Of a stretch of 64,000 bases of DNA, positions 43,942-53,355 are shown piece by piece. How positions within the stretch are numbered: position 1 is the first letter of the stretch; every line of letters begins with the position of its first letter. The translations under genes were made by a program, and so were the position numbers. The notes under the pieces are model-generated. The model did not search any database, was not told the DNA's origin, and saw nothing but the letters and a program-made list of their open reading frames with translations. Source of the stretch: an uncultured Phascolarctobacterium sp. (GTDB lineage Bacteria; Bacillota; Negativicutes; Acidaminococcales; Acidaminococcaceae); contig UQZN01000006.1 of assembly GCA_900545535.1 (NCBI GenBank), positions 1-64,000 on the forward strand, written 5' to 3'.

Positions 43942-44609
43942 TAATATTTGCTGTTGTTTTCCTTACTGCGGCGTCCGCCCAGCTCACCCAGCAATTCCAC
44001 CGGATTGATGTTGTGGTAGGCCAAAAGTACCAGACAATGATACCACAGATCGGACATTTCGTACAAAACTTCCTTAGCATTATTATTTTTGGAAGCAATG
44101 ATCGTTTCAGCCGCTTCTTCGCCAACTTTTTTCAAGATCTTATCCTGACCTGACATAAACAGATAGCGGGTATAGGATTTTTCGCCGCCGTGGACGCGCT
44201 TATCCTGAATAACGCGGTACAGCTCGGTCAGCACGCCGTGGATTCCATCCGGTTCGGGCACGGGCAGGTTTTTGCCGGCGCCGCTGTTCCACAGCGGATA
44301 GCTGAAGCAGGAATAGTTACCAGTATGGCAGGCTGCGCCCTTCTGCTCTACCTTGACCAGCAGGCTGTCACCGTCGCAATCATAATCGATGCTGATGACC
44401 TTCTGCACATGGCCGCTGGTAGCGCCTTTGTTCCACAGTTCCTGACGGCTGCGGCTCCAGAACCAGGTATAGCCTGTTTCCACAGTTTTAGCCAGCGAAG
44501 CGCCGTTCATATAGGCCAGCATCAAAACAGCATTGGTTGCCGCATCCTGCACTACGGCAGGTACTAAGCCCTGTTCGTCAAATTTGATCTTCGAGAAATC
44601 TACTTGCAT
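43941..44609 (-). CDS. hisIE: Bifunctional PR-AMP cyclohydrolase / PR-ATP pyrophosphatase
   Basis: A 222-aa fusion carrying out the second and third steps of histidine synthesis. The HisI part has the Zn/Mg motifs [19 protein letters not shown] and CDGDSLLV; the HisE part has [10 protein letters not shown]. It is the last gene of the operon. Its ATG overlaps the hisF stop by one base. Confidence 0.96.
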   Translation of the reverse strand: MQVDFSKIKFDEQGLVPAVVQDAATNAVLMLAYMNGASLAKTVETGYTWFWSRSRQELWNKGATSGHVQKVISIDYDCDGDSLLVKVEQKGAACHTGNYSCFSYPLWNSGAGKNLPVPEPDGIHGVLTELYRVIQDKRVHGGEKSYTRYLFMSGQDKILKKVGEEAAETIIASKNNNAKEVLYEMSDLWYHCLVLLAYHNINPVELLGELGGRRSKENNSKY

Positions 44610-45367
44610 TATAATCTCACCTCTACACCTTTAGACCGCAGGTATTCTTTGACCTGCCTGATCGTAAATTCTTTATAGTGAAAGACTGACGCCGCTAAAA
44701 CAGCATCGGCTTTGCCTTCCGTCAAAACATCATAGAAGTGTTCCAGTCTGCCGGCGCCGCCGCTGGCGATCACAGGCACGCTTACAGCTTCGGCTACAGC
44801 CCGCGTCAGCGGGATGTCATAACCGTTTTTTGTACCGTCGGCATCCATACTGGTCAGCAATATCTCGCCGGCTCCCAGCTCTACCGCCCGTCTGACCCAG
44901 TCCAATACGTCGATACCCGTCGGCGTACGTCCACCCTGCACATAAACCTCCCATTTACCTTCGCTGCAGCGTTTGGCATCGACAGCTACAACGATGCACT
45001 GACTGCCGAACAGCTTGGCTCCGTCAGCGATCAGCTGCGGATTTTTGACCGCCGCTGTGTTGACCGAGATCTTATCGGCGCCGGCCTGCAAAGCATGGCG
45101 GATGTCCTGCACCGTGCTGATGCCGCCGCCGACAGTCAGCGGCATAAACACCTGCCCTGCCGTACGGTTGATCACGTCCAGCATGGACTTGCGCTGCTCG
45201 ACGGAAGCCGTGATGTCCAGAAAAACCAGTTCGTCAGCGGCTTCGCTGTCATACAGGGCCGCCAGCTCGACTGGGTCGCCCGCATTACGCAGCTCCACAA
45301 AATTGGTACCTTTGACTACCTGCCCTGCTTTGACATCCAGACAGGGAATGATTCTTTTGGTATGCAC
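44609..45367 (-). CDS. hisF: Imidazole glycerol phosphate synthase cyclase subunit
   Basis: A 252-aa beta/alpha barrel that uses ammonia from HisH to make imidazole glycerol phosphate and AICAR. The motifs [18 protein letters not shown] (catalytic Asp) and [14 protein letters not shown] (second catalytic Asp) are intact. The start is GTG at 45367, directly after the hisA stop. Confidence 0.97.
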   Translation of the reverse strand: MHTKRIIPCLDVKAGQVVKGTNFVELRNAGDPVELAALYDSEAADELVFLDITASVEQRKSMLDVINRTAGQVFMPLTVGGGISTVQDIRHALQAGADKISVNTAAVKNPQLIADGAKLFGSQCIVVAVDAKRCSEGKWEVYVQGGRTPTGIDVLDWVRRAVELGAGEILLTSMDADGTKNGYDIPLTRAVAEAVSVPVIASGGAGRLEHFYDVLTEGKADAVLAASVFHYKEFTIRQVKEYLRSKGVEVRL

Positions 45368-46099
45368 TCAGCAGCCCTCCTTTGCGACCCGCAGCGCTTC
45401 CCGCAGGTCGATAGCGCCTGTGTAAATGGCCTTGCCGATAATGCAGCCTTCGATACCGTCGGCAGCACGCTGCTGCAATCGGCGGATATCGTCCACAGAC
45501 GCCACTCCGCCGCTGGCAATAACTTTAACACCGCTGGCCTGAGCCAGAGCGGCAGTAGCTTCTACATTGACGCCGCTCAGTTTACCGTCGCGGCTGATGT
45601 CAGTAAAGATGATATGTTCGACACCGACAGCTGCCATTTTACACGCCAGCTCCACGGCGTCGATGCCACCGCTGACGCCCCAGCCTTCGATCGCGGCTTT
45701 ACCGTCTTTGGCATCGATGCCAACCACCACCTGTCCGGGAAATTCCCGGCAGGCTTCCGCTACCAGCTGCGGCTCACGCACTGCCGCCGAACCCAGGATC
45801 ACACGGCTGACGCCCAATTCCAGCAGCTCCGCTGCTGCCGCCAGCGTCCTGATCCCACCGCCGACCTGTACCGGCATGGAGGCATACTCCAGAATCTTCT
45901 CGATCGCCGGCAGGTTACGCCCTGCCCCAGCCAAAGCGCCGTCCAAATCGACCACGTGTAAATATTCGGCTCCCGCTGCCGACCAGCGGGCAGCCATTTC
46001 CGAAGGGTCATCGGCAAAAACAGTTTCCTGGTCAAAGCGGCCTTCAGTCAGCCTAACGCAGCGGCCGCCGCGAATATCTATCGCCGGAAAAATGATCAT
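45368..46099 (-). CDS. hisA: ProFAR isomerase
   Basis: A 243-aa beta/alpha barrel performing the fourth step of histidine synthesis. FPAIDIRGGRCVRL carries the first catalytic Asp and FTDISRDGKLSG the second. ATG at 46099 overlaps the hisH stop (ATGA) and has GGAG at 9 nt, so it is preferred over GTG at 46108. Confidence 0.96.
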   Translation of the reverse strand: MIIFPAIDIRGGRCVRLTEGRFDQETVFADDPSEMAARWSAAGAEYLHVVDLDGALAGAGRNLPAIEKILEYASMPVQVGGGIRTLAAAAELLELGVSRVILGSAAVREPQLVAEACREFPGQVVVGIDAKDGKAAIEGWGVSGGIDAVELACKMAAVGVEHIIFTDISRDGKLSGVNVEATAALAQASGVKVIASGGVASVDDIRRLQQRAADGIEGCIIGKAIYTGAIDLREALRVAKEGC

Positions 46100-46707
46100 G
46101 GCTGCCACTCCTTAAATGCACACAGCAGACCAAGGCCTGCCCGGCTCGATTTTTCTGGATGGAACTGAAAGGCCTGTACGCTGCCCCTGCCCACAGAAGC
46201 CGTGACTTCCATACCGTAATCACAGACAGCAGTAATAATGCTCTGATCCTGCGGCTCGGCATGAAAGCTGTGCACGAAGTACACATATTCGCCTGCCGCC
46301 GCTTCCAGCAGCGGCGAGCTGTTACGCAGCTGCAGCTGGTTCCAGCCCATATGGGGAATTTTTAAAGCAGTGCTCAGTTTGCGCACCTGCCCCTGAAAAT
46401 AGCCTAATCCTTTAACACCCGGCGCTTCGTCGCTGCCTTCAAACAGCACCTGCATCCCCAGGCAGATCCCTAAAAACGGCCTGCCGCTGTGCAGATAATC
46501 CTGCAAGACAGGTATCAGACCGCTGTCGGCCAAATTGGCCATACAGTCGCCAAAAGCTCCCACTCCCGGCAGAATCAGCTTTTCAGCCCGGGCAATGATT
46601 TCGGCATCACTGGTGATCAGCGGCTCGCCGCCCACGGCAGCGATCGCTTTATTAACGCTGTGCAGATTGCCCATACCATAATCAACGATCACTATCTTAG
46701 AACTCAT
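46096..46707 (-). CDS. hisH: Imidazole glycerol phosphate synthase glutaminase subunit
   Basis: A 203-aa class I glutamine amidotransferase. The nucleophile cysteine is in PFLGICLGMQVLFE, and the His-Glu pair in VQAFQFHPEKS. It supplies ammonia to HisF. It overlaps hisB by ATGA. Confidence 0.97.
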   Translation of the reverse strand: MSSKIVIVDYGMGNLHSVNKAIAAVGGEPLITSDAEIIARAEKLILPGVGAFGDCMANLADSGLIPVLQDYLHSGRPFLGICLGMQVLFEGSDEAPGVKGLGYFQGQVRKLSTALKIPHMGWNQLQLRNSSPLLEAAAGEYVYFVHSFHAEPQDQSIITAVCDYGMEVTASVGRGSVQAFQFHPEKSSRAGLGLLCAFKEWQP

Positions 46708-47291
46708 AAAGCCCCCTTGCTGCTCATCACGCCCTCAACGCGCGGGTCAGCAGCTACAGCCTCTGCCAAAGCACGGGCAAAGGCTTTGAAGACCGCCTCA
46801 ATAATATGATGTACGTTTTTGCCATACAGCACACGGATATGTAAGGTCAGACCGCTGGCAACGGCCACGGCGCGGAAAAACTCCTCCGTCATTTCTGTAT
46901 CGTAATTGCCCAAAGTTATTTTAGGCAGCTCGGCTTCAAAAACCAGATAAGGACGCCCGGAAAAGTCCAGCACGACCTGCGCCAAAGCTTCATCCATGGG
47001 AATAAAACAATTACCGTAGCGGTGAATACCGGCTTTATCGCCCACGGCGGCTTTGATTGCTTCACCTAACACGATGCCGCAATCCTCTACTGTGTGATGA
47101 CAATCGACCTGCAGATCGCCCTGCGCCTGCACCTTCAGGTCCAGGAAGCCATGTCTGGCCAGCAAAATCAGCATATGGTCCAAAAAACCAACGCCGGTAG
47201 CGATCTCAGCCTGGCCGCGGCCGTCAAGGTCAACGCTGACGCTGACAGCCGTTTCTAAAGTTTTACGTTCTTTGACAGCCTTACGCATCAT
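46704..47291 (-). CDS. hisB: Imidazoleglycerol-phosphate dehydratase
   Basis: A 195-aa monofunctional dehydratase with the metal-binding motifs GFLDHML, DCHHTVED and HHIIEAVFKAFARAL. The histidinol phosphatase half found in enterobacterial HisB is absent, and no HisK/HisJ-type phosphatase is in the operon, so that step must be encoded elsewhere. ATG at 47291 has GGAGG and overlaps the hisC stop by ATGA. Confidence 0.97.
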   Translation of the reverse strand: MMRKAVKERKTLETAVSVSVDLDGRGQAEIATGVGFLDHMLILLARHGFLDLKVQAQGDLQVDCHHTVEDCGIVLGEAIKAAVGDKAGIHRYGNCFIPMDEALAQVVLDFSGRPYLVFEAELPKITLGNYDTEMTEEFFRAVAVASGLTLHIRVLYGKNVHHIIEAVFKAFARALAEAVAADPRVEGVMSSKGAL

Positions 47292-48490
47292 GTTTCCTCC
47301 TCTGTGCACAAACGCTGCAGCTGGACTGCCATTTCGGCATTTTCCTGCGGCAGGCCGATAGTGATACGCAGGCAGCCCTGCAGCACCGGATGACCGGTGT
47401 AGTCGCGCACTAAAATTTTCTGCTCCAGCAGCTTCCGGTAGAGATACAGCCCCGCCTGCATCTGTTCTGTTTTTTCTCCCTGCGAGCCGTATTCCTTGAT
47501 AAAGGCTGCCGCTAAACGCCTGGTCAGCTCTCCCTGCGGGCAGCAGGTCAGAAAATTGGTCGCCGAGGGCCAGACCTTCAATCCCATTTGCTCCAGCTGT
47601 TCCCGCAGCATTTCCCGCTGCTCGATGATCGCTGCGATCCGCTCCTGATATAAATCTTTATGACGGTAGACCTCTTCGGCTACTGTTAAGGACCAGGCAT
47701 TGACATGGTAAGGCAGCAGCGTTTTGCCCAAAATGTGCATAATGCCGGCGCTGCCCACGGCATAGCCTACCCGCAGTCCTGCCAGGCCATAGGCCTTGGA
47801 AAAAGTGCGTAAGCACATAAAATTGCTGTATTTCCCGGTCAAAGCCAAAGTTGAACCTGCCACCAGCTTCAGCTTATTCAGCGGCCGCAGATCCTGCGGA
47901 TCGACGTCGCTGCCTTTGGCAAACTCCATATAGGCTTCGTCCATCACTACCGGGCAGCTGACATTAGCCAAAATCTTTTCCATAACTGCCAGCGGATTAT
48001 AATTGCCAGTAGGATTATTGGGATTGCAGACGATCAAAAGCGCCGGCTGCTCCGTCCGGCAGAATTCGATGACCTTATCGGCATCGATATAGCCTGTCAG
48101 CGTCAGCGGATACGGCGCAGCAATACTGTCAGCCAGCTGCGTGTAAACGCCGTACATGGAAAAAGACGGATAAGGAAAGGCGATCTTGCGGCCCTGTCCG
48201 CCAAAAGCATAGCAGGTCATTTGCAAAAGCTCGCTGGACCCGTTGCCGATACGGATATTATCAGCGTCCAGCGCCAGGTCGTCAGCGATCATTTCCCGCA
48301 GCGTTTCTGCCTGCATAGGTGGATAGCGGTTAAAAGGAAAACCGGCCAGTTTGGAAGCCACAGCCTGTTCTACCGGTCGCGGCAGCCCGTAATTACTTTC
48401 GTTGGCATTAACGATGATCTCGGCCGCCACATGCTCGACCGCATATTCTTCCAGGGTTTCTAAACCACTTCTCGCATTAAATCCAGCCAT
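47288..48490 (-). CDS. hisC: Histidinol-phosphate aminotransferase
   Basis: A 400-aa fold-type I PLP enzyme. It has NPNNPTG, the Asp-Tyr pair in VMDEAYMEF, and the PLP lysine in RTFSKAYGLAGLRVGY. It converts imidazole acetol phosphate and glutamate to histidinol phosphate. ATG at 48490 has AAGAGGTG; the upstream frame to 48532 overlaps hisD and lacks a site. Confidence 0.95.
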   Translation of the reverse strand: MAGFNARSGLETLEEYAVEHVAAEIIVNANESNYGLPRPVEQAVASKLAGFPFNRYPPMQAETLREMIADDLALDADNIRIGNGSSELLQMTCYAFGGQGRKIAFPYPSFSMYGVYTQLADSIAAPYPLTLTGYIDADKVIEFCRTEQPALLIVCNPNNPTGNYNPLAVMEKILANVSCPVVMDEAYMEFAKGSDVDPQDLRPLNKLKLVAGSTLALTGKYSNFMCLRTFSKAYGLAGLRVGYAVGSAGIMHILGKTLLPYHVNAWSLTVAEEVYRHKDLYQERIAAIIEQREMLREQLEQMGLKVWPSATNFLTCCPQGELTRRLAAAFIKEYGSQGEKTEQMQAGLYLYRKLLEQKILVRDYTGHPVLQGCLRITIGLPQENAEMAVQLQRLCTEEET

Positions 48491-48494
48491 CTCG

Positions 48495-49841
48495 TCACCT
48501 CTTTTCCATGCGTACGCGGATAGCGTTGGCATGGGCCTGCAGCCCTTCGGCTTCGGCCATTTTGATCACATCGCTGCCCACAGCGGCTAAAGCGCCCTGC
48601 GTATATGCGATGATACTGGTTTTTTTCATAAAGGTTTCCACATTCAGCACCGAATAGAAACGGGCCGTGCCGCCGGTCGGCAGGATATGGTTCGGGCCGG
48701 CGTAATAATCGCCCAAAGGCTCGGGCGAATAAGCGCCCAGAAAGATCGCGCCGGCATTACGCAGATACGGCAGCAGCGCAAAAGGCTCTTTCGTCATCAC
48801 TTCCAGATGCTCCGGTGCTGAAATATTTGCCATTTCGATCACTGTTTCCATATCTGACGCCACGATGATCCTGCCATGATTGGTCAAGGATAAAGCGGCG
48901 ATCTCCTGCCGCGGCAAAGCCGCCAGCTGCACTTCCAGCTCGGCCGCAACAGCATTGGCCAGCAGTTCGCTGTCCGTGACCAAAATAGCGCTGGCCAGCG
49001 GATCATGCTCTGCCTGACTCAAAAGGTCAGCCGCCAAATACTGCGGATCAGCACTGCTGTCAGCGACGATCAGTATTTCGCTGGGCCCGGCCAGCATATC
49101 GATATCGCAGTGGCCGTAAACAGCCTTTTTCGCCAGCGTCACAAAAATATTGCCCGGCCCGGTGATCTTTGCTACCTTCGGTACGGTCGCCGTACCAAAA
49201 GCCAGTGCGGCCACGGCCTGCGCCCCGCCCATTTTATAAATCTCCGTCACGCCGATCAGCCCGGCTGTGACCAGCACATAAGGATTGACCTTACCGTCAC
49301 GTCCCGGCGGCACCGCCATCACGATGCGCGGCACACCAGCCACAGTTGCCGGTACAGCATTCATGATCACAGAGGAAGGATAAGCCGCCGTGCCCCCTGG
49401 CACATAGATACCAACGGAATCTACCGGCGTCACCTTCTGCCCCAGCATAGCGCCGCAATCGCGGTTGGTCAGCCAGGACTTGGGCATTTGTTCTTCGTGG
49501 AAGCGGCGCACATTGGCGATCGCCCGTTTGATAGCTTCCACTACTTCCGGGTCGACCGACTGCCTTGCTTCCGCAAATTCAGCTTCGCTGACCCGGATAT
49601 TCCGAACGGTCAGGCCTGCCTTATCCAGCAGATTGGTATAATACAGCAGTTTGTCATCGCCGCTTTCCCTGACGTCAGCAACGATCTTATCTACAACCTG
49701 CGCCGCAGTCAGCGGCGCGCCGAACATCGCAGTAACGCCTGCCTGCACTCCCGGCGACAGCTCACATTCATCAAAAGCTTTTTTCTGCATCAGCGCCGCA
49801 ATCTCGGCAGCGCTCATCCCTCTGGCATCTGTTACCTGCAT
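48495..49841 (-). CDS. hisD: Histidinol dehydrogenase
   Basis: A 448-aa zinc enzyme that oxidises histidinol twice to histidine with NAD. The signatures IYVPGGTAAYPSSV, GPGNIFVTLAKK, GPSEILIVAD, LLSQAEHDP and GPNHILPTGG are all present. It overlaps the hisG stop by 10 bp. Confidence 0.97.
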   Translation of the reverse strand: MQVTDARGMSAAEIAALMQKKAFDECELSPGVQAGVTAMFGAPLTAAQVVDKIVADVRESGDDKLLYYTNLLDKAGLTVRNIRVSEAEFAEARQSVDPEVVEAIKRAIANVRRFHEEQMPKSWLTNRDCGAMLGQKVTPVDSVGIYVPGGTAAYPSSVIMNAVPATVAGVPRIVMAVPPGRDGKVNPYVLVTAGLIGVTEIYKMGGAQAVAALAFGTATVPKVAKITGPGNIFVTLAKKAVYGHCDIDMLAGPSEILIVADSSADPQYLAADLLSQAEHDPLASAILVTDSELLANAVAAELEVQLAALPRQEIAALSLTNHGRIIVASDMETVIEMANISAPEHLEVMTKEPFALLPYLRNAGAIFLGAYSPEPLGDYYAGPNHILPTGGTARFYSVLNVETFMKKTSIIAYTQGALAAVGSDVIKMAEAEGLQAHANAIRVRMEKR

Positions 49842-50488
49842 TGTTCATCCTCCTCATCCAGCACCTTACGCAGATCGCGTACCAGCTTATCCAGCCGGTC
49901 AAATTTCAGTTTAAAGCTTACCCTGTTGGCGATCAGCCGTGCCGTCGCTGTATAGATGGAATCTACCTCCACCAGTTTATTTTCTTTCAGGGTCCGCCCT
50001 GTTTCCACAATGTCAACGATCAGCTCCGACAGTCCCACCATCGGCCCCAGCTCGATCGAGCCGTTAAGCTTGATGATCTCGGTCTGAATCCCCAGACTGC
50101 GGAAATATTCCTGCGCGCAGTTAGAATATTTAGTCGCCACCCGCAAATGTGCGTAATCAGTCAGCTTGGGCCGCTGCATCTGCTCCGGCACTGCCAGCAT
50201 CAAACGGCAGCGTCCGTATTTCAGGTCTAGCAGCTCATAAACATCCTTGCGTTCCTCCAACAGTACGTCTTTCCCGATGATCCCGATGTCGGCAGCACCG
50301 TATTCCACATACGTCGGCAGATCGACAGTTTTGGTAATTATAAAACGCACCCGGCTGGCCTCATTACTGATGACCAGCTTGCGCGAATCCTCTGTTACGT
50401 TATCGGCGCTGTAGCCGACTTTAGCCAGCAGGTCCACAGATTTCTGGAACAGCTTGCCCTTCGGCAGCGCTACGGTAATATAATCCAT
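49832..50488 (-). CDS. hisG: ATP phosphoribosyltransferase catalytic subunit, short form
   Basis: A 218-aa short-form HisG that catalyses the first step and needs HisZ for activity and feedback inhibition. It shows VALPKGKLFQKS, the phosphate loop DIVETGRTL and DIGIIGKDVL, and ends without the C-terminal regulatory domain of the long form. ATG at 50488 has AAAGGAAG; the upstream in-frame ATG at 50533 lies in hisZ. Confidence 0.96.
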   Translation of the reverse strand: MDYITVALPKGKLFQKSVDLLAKVGYSADNVTEDSRKLVISNEASRVRFIITKTVDLPTYVEYGAADIGIIGKDVLLEERKDVYELLDLKYGRCRLMLAVPEQMQRPKLTDYAHLRVATKYSNCAQEYFRSLGIQTEIIKLNGSIELGPMVGLSELIVDIVETGRTLKENKLVEVDSIYTATARLIANRVSFKLKFDRLDKLVRDLRKVLDEEDEQCR

Positions 50489-50504
50489 CACGGCACTTCC
50501 TTTA

Positions 50505-51683
50505 TCATTCTTCGATATACAGCAGTGTATCACAGGCGTTAGCGCGCTGCGCTTCCACAGCTTCGCTCTGGCTCAGCGGCTCTGTCGCCAGCTTCACGGT
50601 CTTGCCGCTCCGACGCAGACGCATGCCCTGCACGATCGCCTGCGGTAAACAGCCCGCCTGCCACGCTACCAAAACATCCCAGCTGCTGATATTATCCAGC
50701 TGCCCGCGGCGGCTCAAAATCAGCATGATCCGGTCGATGCCGATAGCAAAGCCGGTCGCCGGGCACGATTTACCAAAATTTTCCATCATCGTATCGTAAC
50801 GGCCGCCGCCAATGATCGGGAAACCCATATCCTCGGCATAGCCTTCAAACAGCATGCCCGTATAATAATCAAGGTCACGCAAAAGTCCCAGGTCAAAACG
50901 CAGATAACCTGCCGCGCCGTAAGCCGCAGCCAAAGCATAGATCTCACGCAGATCCTGCACAGCCTGAGCGCTGGTAGCGTTCAGCCCGCAGGCTTCCACT
51001 TTATCCAACAGCTCTAAGCCGCCGTGCAGAAAAGGCAGTTCCTTGAACAGCGCCTTCTGCTCTAAGGGCATCCTGCTGCCATCTACCAGCGCTTCCAGTC
51101 GTACCACGTCATGCTCGATCAGGCAGCGTTTCAATTCCTGGGCCTGCGTTGCCGTGACCTCTGCCGCTTCGATCAGGCCGTTGATAAAATCGATCTGGCC
51201 AATGCTGATCACAAAATCCTGCAGACCAGCCGCCTGCAGCGAGGCTACCGCTAAAGCCAGCATCTCGGCGTCTGCCGAAGGCCCGGCCGCGCCCATCAGT
51301 TCTACGCCGGCCTGATTGAATTCGCACTGCCGACCGGCCTGCGCTTCTTCATAACGAAACAAATTGGCCAGATAAAAAAGCCGTTTTACAGCAGGCCCTT
51401 CATTGAGCCGCGTCGCTACCAGCCGTGCCAAAGGCGTCGTCATATCCGAACGCAGCAGTAAAATATTATTGCGCCGGTCAAAAAATTTAAAGCTGCTGTC
51501 CGACAACTGCCCGGCTGCGGCGAAGGTATCAAGGTATTCAAAGGTCGGCGTGATCACCTCGTCATAGCCCCAGGCTTTAAAAGTCGCAGCCAGCTTATTT
51601 TCTATTATGCGCCTGGCGCCCGCTTCTCCCGGCAGCACGTCCCGGGTCCCATACGGTACCTGCAGCGCTTTATTATTCAGCAT
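50505..51683 (-). CDS. hisZ: ATP phosphoribosyltransferase regulatory subunit
   Basis: A 392-aa paralogue of histidyl-tRNA synthetase catalytic domain (PYGTRDVLPGEA, TPTFEYLDTF, RSDMTTPLARL, GGGRYDTMMENFG) without the anticodon-binding domain. It forms the hetero-octamer with short HisG. The start has a GGAAGCG site and overlaps the yerC stop by 11 bp. Confidence 0.95.
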   Translation of the reverse strand: MLNNKALQVPYGTRDVLPGEAGARRIIENKLAATFKAWGYDEVITPTFEYLDTFAAAGQLSDSSFKFFDRRNNILLLRSDMTTPLARLVATRLNEGPAVKRLFYLANLFRYEEAQAGRQCEFNQAGVELMGAAGPSADAEMLALAVASLQAAGLQDFVISIGQIDFINGLIEAAEVTATQAQELKRCLIEHDVVRLEALVDGSRMPLEQKALFKELPFLHGGLELLDKVEACGLNATSAQAVQDLREIYALAAAYGAAGYLRFDLGLLRDLDYYTGMLFEGYAEDMGFPIIGGGRYDTMMENFGKSCPATGFAIGIDRIMLILSRRGQLDNISSWDVLVAWQAGCLPQAIVQGMRLRRSGKTVKLATEPLSQSEAVEAQRANACDTLLYIEE

Positions 51684-51981
51684 CTGGCTTCGCTTCCTTT
51701 TTCAGTATCGGCATCACCGAATTATAACCATCGGCCCCATAAACCAGGCAGCGTTTGACGCGGGAGATCGTTGCCGTGCTGGCGCCTGTTTTTTCTACTA
51801 TTTCCTCATAAATACTGCCCGCATCCAGCATCCTGGCCACCTCCAGGCGCTGCGCCATGGATTTCAGCTCGCTGATAGTGCAGATATCTTCAAAAAAGTT
51901 TGAGCATTGCCCCTCATCTTTTAAGCTGAGGATCGCTTTAAATAACTGGTCGGTCAAATGGTCTCTGGTTTTTGCAGCCAT
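51673..51981 (-). CDS. YerC/YecD-type TrpR-like regulator of the histidine operon
   Basis: A 102-aa TrpR-superfamily helix-turn-helix protein (LTDQLFKAILSL, TISELKSMAQRLEVARML, TGASTATISRVKRCL). In Firmicutes this family is often linked to histidine genes and probably senses histidine as TrpR senses tryptophan. It is the first gene of the operon, so autoregulation is likely. ATG at 51981 has AAGGAGG. A 16-bp palindrome lies over the transcription start. Confidence 0.88.
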   Translation of the reverse strand: MAAKTRDHLTDQLFKAILSLKDEGQCSNFFEDICTISELKSMAQRLEVARMLDAGSIYEEIVEKTGASTATISRVKRCLVYGADGYNSVMPILKKEAKPDAE

Positions 51982-52001
51982 GATTGCCTCCTTAAAATTA
52001 G

Positions 52002-52017
52002 ATGGTACTGCCACCAT
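52002..52017. promoter_or_regulatory. Palindromic operator candidate for the histidine operon
   Basis: ATGGT-N6-ACCAT covers roughly +1 to +16 of the predicted transcript. The position suits repression by the YerC-like protein encoded just downstream. Confidence 0.45.
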
Positions 52018-52023
52018 TTTTCT

Positions 52024-52052
52024 TTTATACTTTATCACTTTATCTTGTGAAA
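52024..52052 (-). promoter_or_regulatory. Promoter of the histidine operon
   Basis: On the minus strand -35 TTTCAC (52047-52052) and -10 TATAAA (52024-52029), 17 bp apart. Confidence 0.5.
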
Positions 52053-52086
52053 GGCAAGGCTTTTTACAAAAATTTAAAAATTTTTA

Positions 52087-52115
52087 TTGACAAGCGCCGT
52101 TTGTAAGTGTATTAT
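52087..52115 (+). promoter_or_regulatory. Promoter of the SAM riboswitch-metNIQ transcript
   Basis: -35 TTGACA (52087-52092) and -10 TATTAT (52110-52115), 17 bp apart. Confidence 0.7.
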
Positions 52116-52140
52116 TTTGTTTAACAACTCCAAACGGTAT

Positions 52141-52239
52141 TTCATCAAGAGTAGCCGAGGGACTGGCCCTATGAAGCTACGGCAACCATCACTGAGTGAA
52201 CGGTGCCAAATCCAACGGATGTAAATCCGGCAGATGAAG
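52141..52239 (+). ncRNA. SAM-I (S-box) riboswitch
   Basis: The S-box core is clear: ATCAAGAGTAGCCGAGGGA, CTGGCCCTATGAAGC, ACGGCAACC, then the P3/P4 hairpins and the closing GGCAGATGA. It lies between a promoter and an intrinsic terminator ahead of a methionine transporter operon, so S-adenosylmethionine should switch off transcription. Confidence 0.96.
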
Positions 52240-52259
52240 CAGTACGATATGTATTCGTT

Positions 52260-52287
52260 ACCCTTCACCTGTGTGAAGGGTTTTTTT
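52260..52287 (+). terminator. S-box expression-platform terminator
   Basis: ACCCTTCAC/GTGAAGGGT is followed by T7, 30 bp before metN. Confidence 0.88.
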
Positions 52288-52317
52288 ACGATTTTAGAAA
52301 AGAAAGAGGAACGCTGT

Positions 52318-53355
52318 ATGATCGATTTACGCAATGTGGAAAAAACCTACTACAGCAACGCAGGCGATATCCACGCTTTAAAGAAAACCAATCTGCATAT
52401 CAACGCCGGCGAGATCTTCGGCATCATCGGCCTCAGCGGCGCCGGTAAGTCGACCCTGATCCGCTGCATCAATATGCTGGAGGTACCGACAGGCGGGCAG
52501 GTCTTTGTGGACGGCAAGGAGCTGACCGCTATGAGCAACCAGCAGCTGCGCAAAGCGCGCCAGAACATCGGCATGATCTTCCAGCACTTTAACCTGCTGG
52601 CCTCCCGTACGGTTTACGACAATATCGCCTTCCCGCTGGAGATCCAGGGACTGCCCCAGGATGAGATCCAAAAACGGGTACAGCCGCTGCTGGAGCTGGT
52701 ACAGCTGCAGGACCGCGGCGATTATTATCCCAGCCAGCTGTCAGGCGGGCAGAAACAGCGCGTCGGTATTGCCCGTGCTCTGGCCAGCGATCCAAAGGTG
52801 CTGCTGTGCGACGAAGCGACTTCGGCCCTTGACCCGCAGACCACCAAATCCATTCTGGATCTGCTCAAGGATATCAACAAGCGCCTGAATCTGACTATCG
52901 TCATGATCACGCACCAGATGGAGGTCGTGAAAGAGGTCTGCGACCGGGTAGCCGTTATCGAAAACGGCGAGATCATTGAAGAAGGTTCGATGATCGACGT
53001 TTTCACCGACCCGCAGAAACCCACTACCAGAGATTTCGTCAAAAGCATCAACAATGTCGAGCTGCCGGCACTGCTGCAGTCCTCGGCCCTCAGTGACACT
53101 TATACTGAAGGCAGCAAGCTGATCGTACGGCTGTGCTTTATCGGCAACTCCGCCGGCGACCCGATCGTTTCCGGCATGGTCAAAAAATTCGACGTCGATA
53201 TCAATATCATCTACGGCAATATCGACTCGCTCAAGGATATTCCCTTCGGCACTCTGGTCATCGAAATTTCCGGCAGCGCCGCAGGTATCAAAAATGCTTT
53301 GCACTATCTGCACGAACAGCAGCTGAAAGTTGAGGTGATCGGTTATGTCTCCTGA
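52318..53355 (+). CDS. metN: Methionine ABC transporter ATP-binding protein
   Basis: A 345-aa ATPase. Walker A GLSGAGKST, Q-loop IFQHFNLL, signature LSGGQKQR, Walker B VLLCDEATSALDP and the His switch MITHQ are all present. A C-terminal NIL domain (from about residue 265) binds methionine for trans-inhibition. ATG at 52318 has AAAGAGG; longer frames run through the riboswitch. It overlaps metI by 11 bp. It powers uptake of methionine through MetI. Confidence 0.97.
   Translation: MIDLRNVEKTYYSNAGDIHALKKTNLHINAGEIFGIIGLSGAGKSTLIRCINMLEVPTGGQVFVDGKELTAMSNQQLRKARQNIGMIFQHFNLLASRTVYDNIAFPLEIQGLPQDEIQKRVQPLLELVQLQDRGDYYPSQLSGGQKQRVGIARALASDPKVLLCDEATSALDPQTTKSILDLLKDINKRLNLTIVMITHQMEVVKEVCDRVAVIENGEIIEEGSMIDVFTDPQKPTTRDFVKSINNVELPALLQSSALSDTYTEGSKLIVRLCFIGNSAGDPIVSGMVKKFDVDINIIYGNIDSLKDIPFGTLVIEISGSAAGIKNALHYLHEQQLKVEVIGYVS

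Noticed and set aside
44738..45961. 407-aa open frame on the plus strand across hisF and hisA
   Set aside because: It spans two verified histidine genes on the other strand, has no ribosome site and resembles no family.
51982..52140. T-box or histidine attenuator ahead of the histidine operon
   Set aside because: No T-box sequence, specifier stem or His-rich leader peptide is present; a start-site palindrome is the better candidate.
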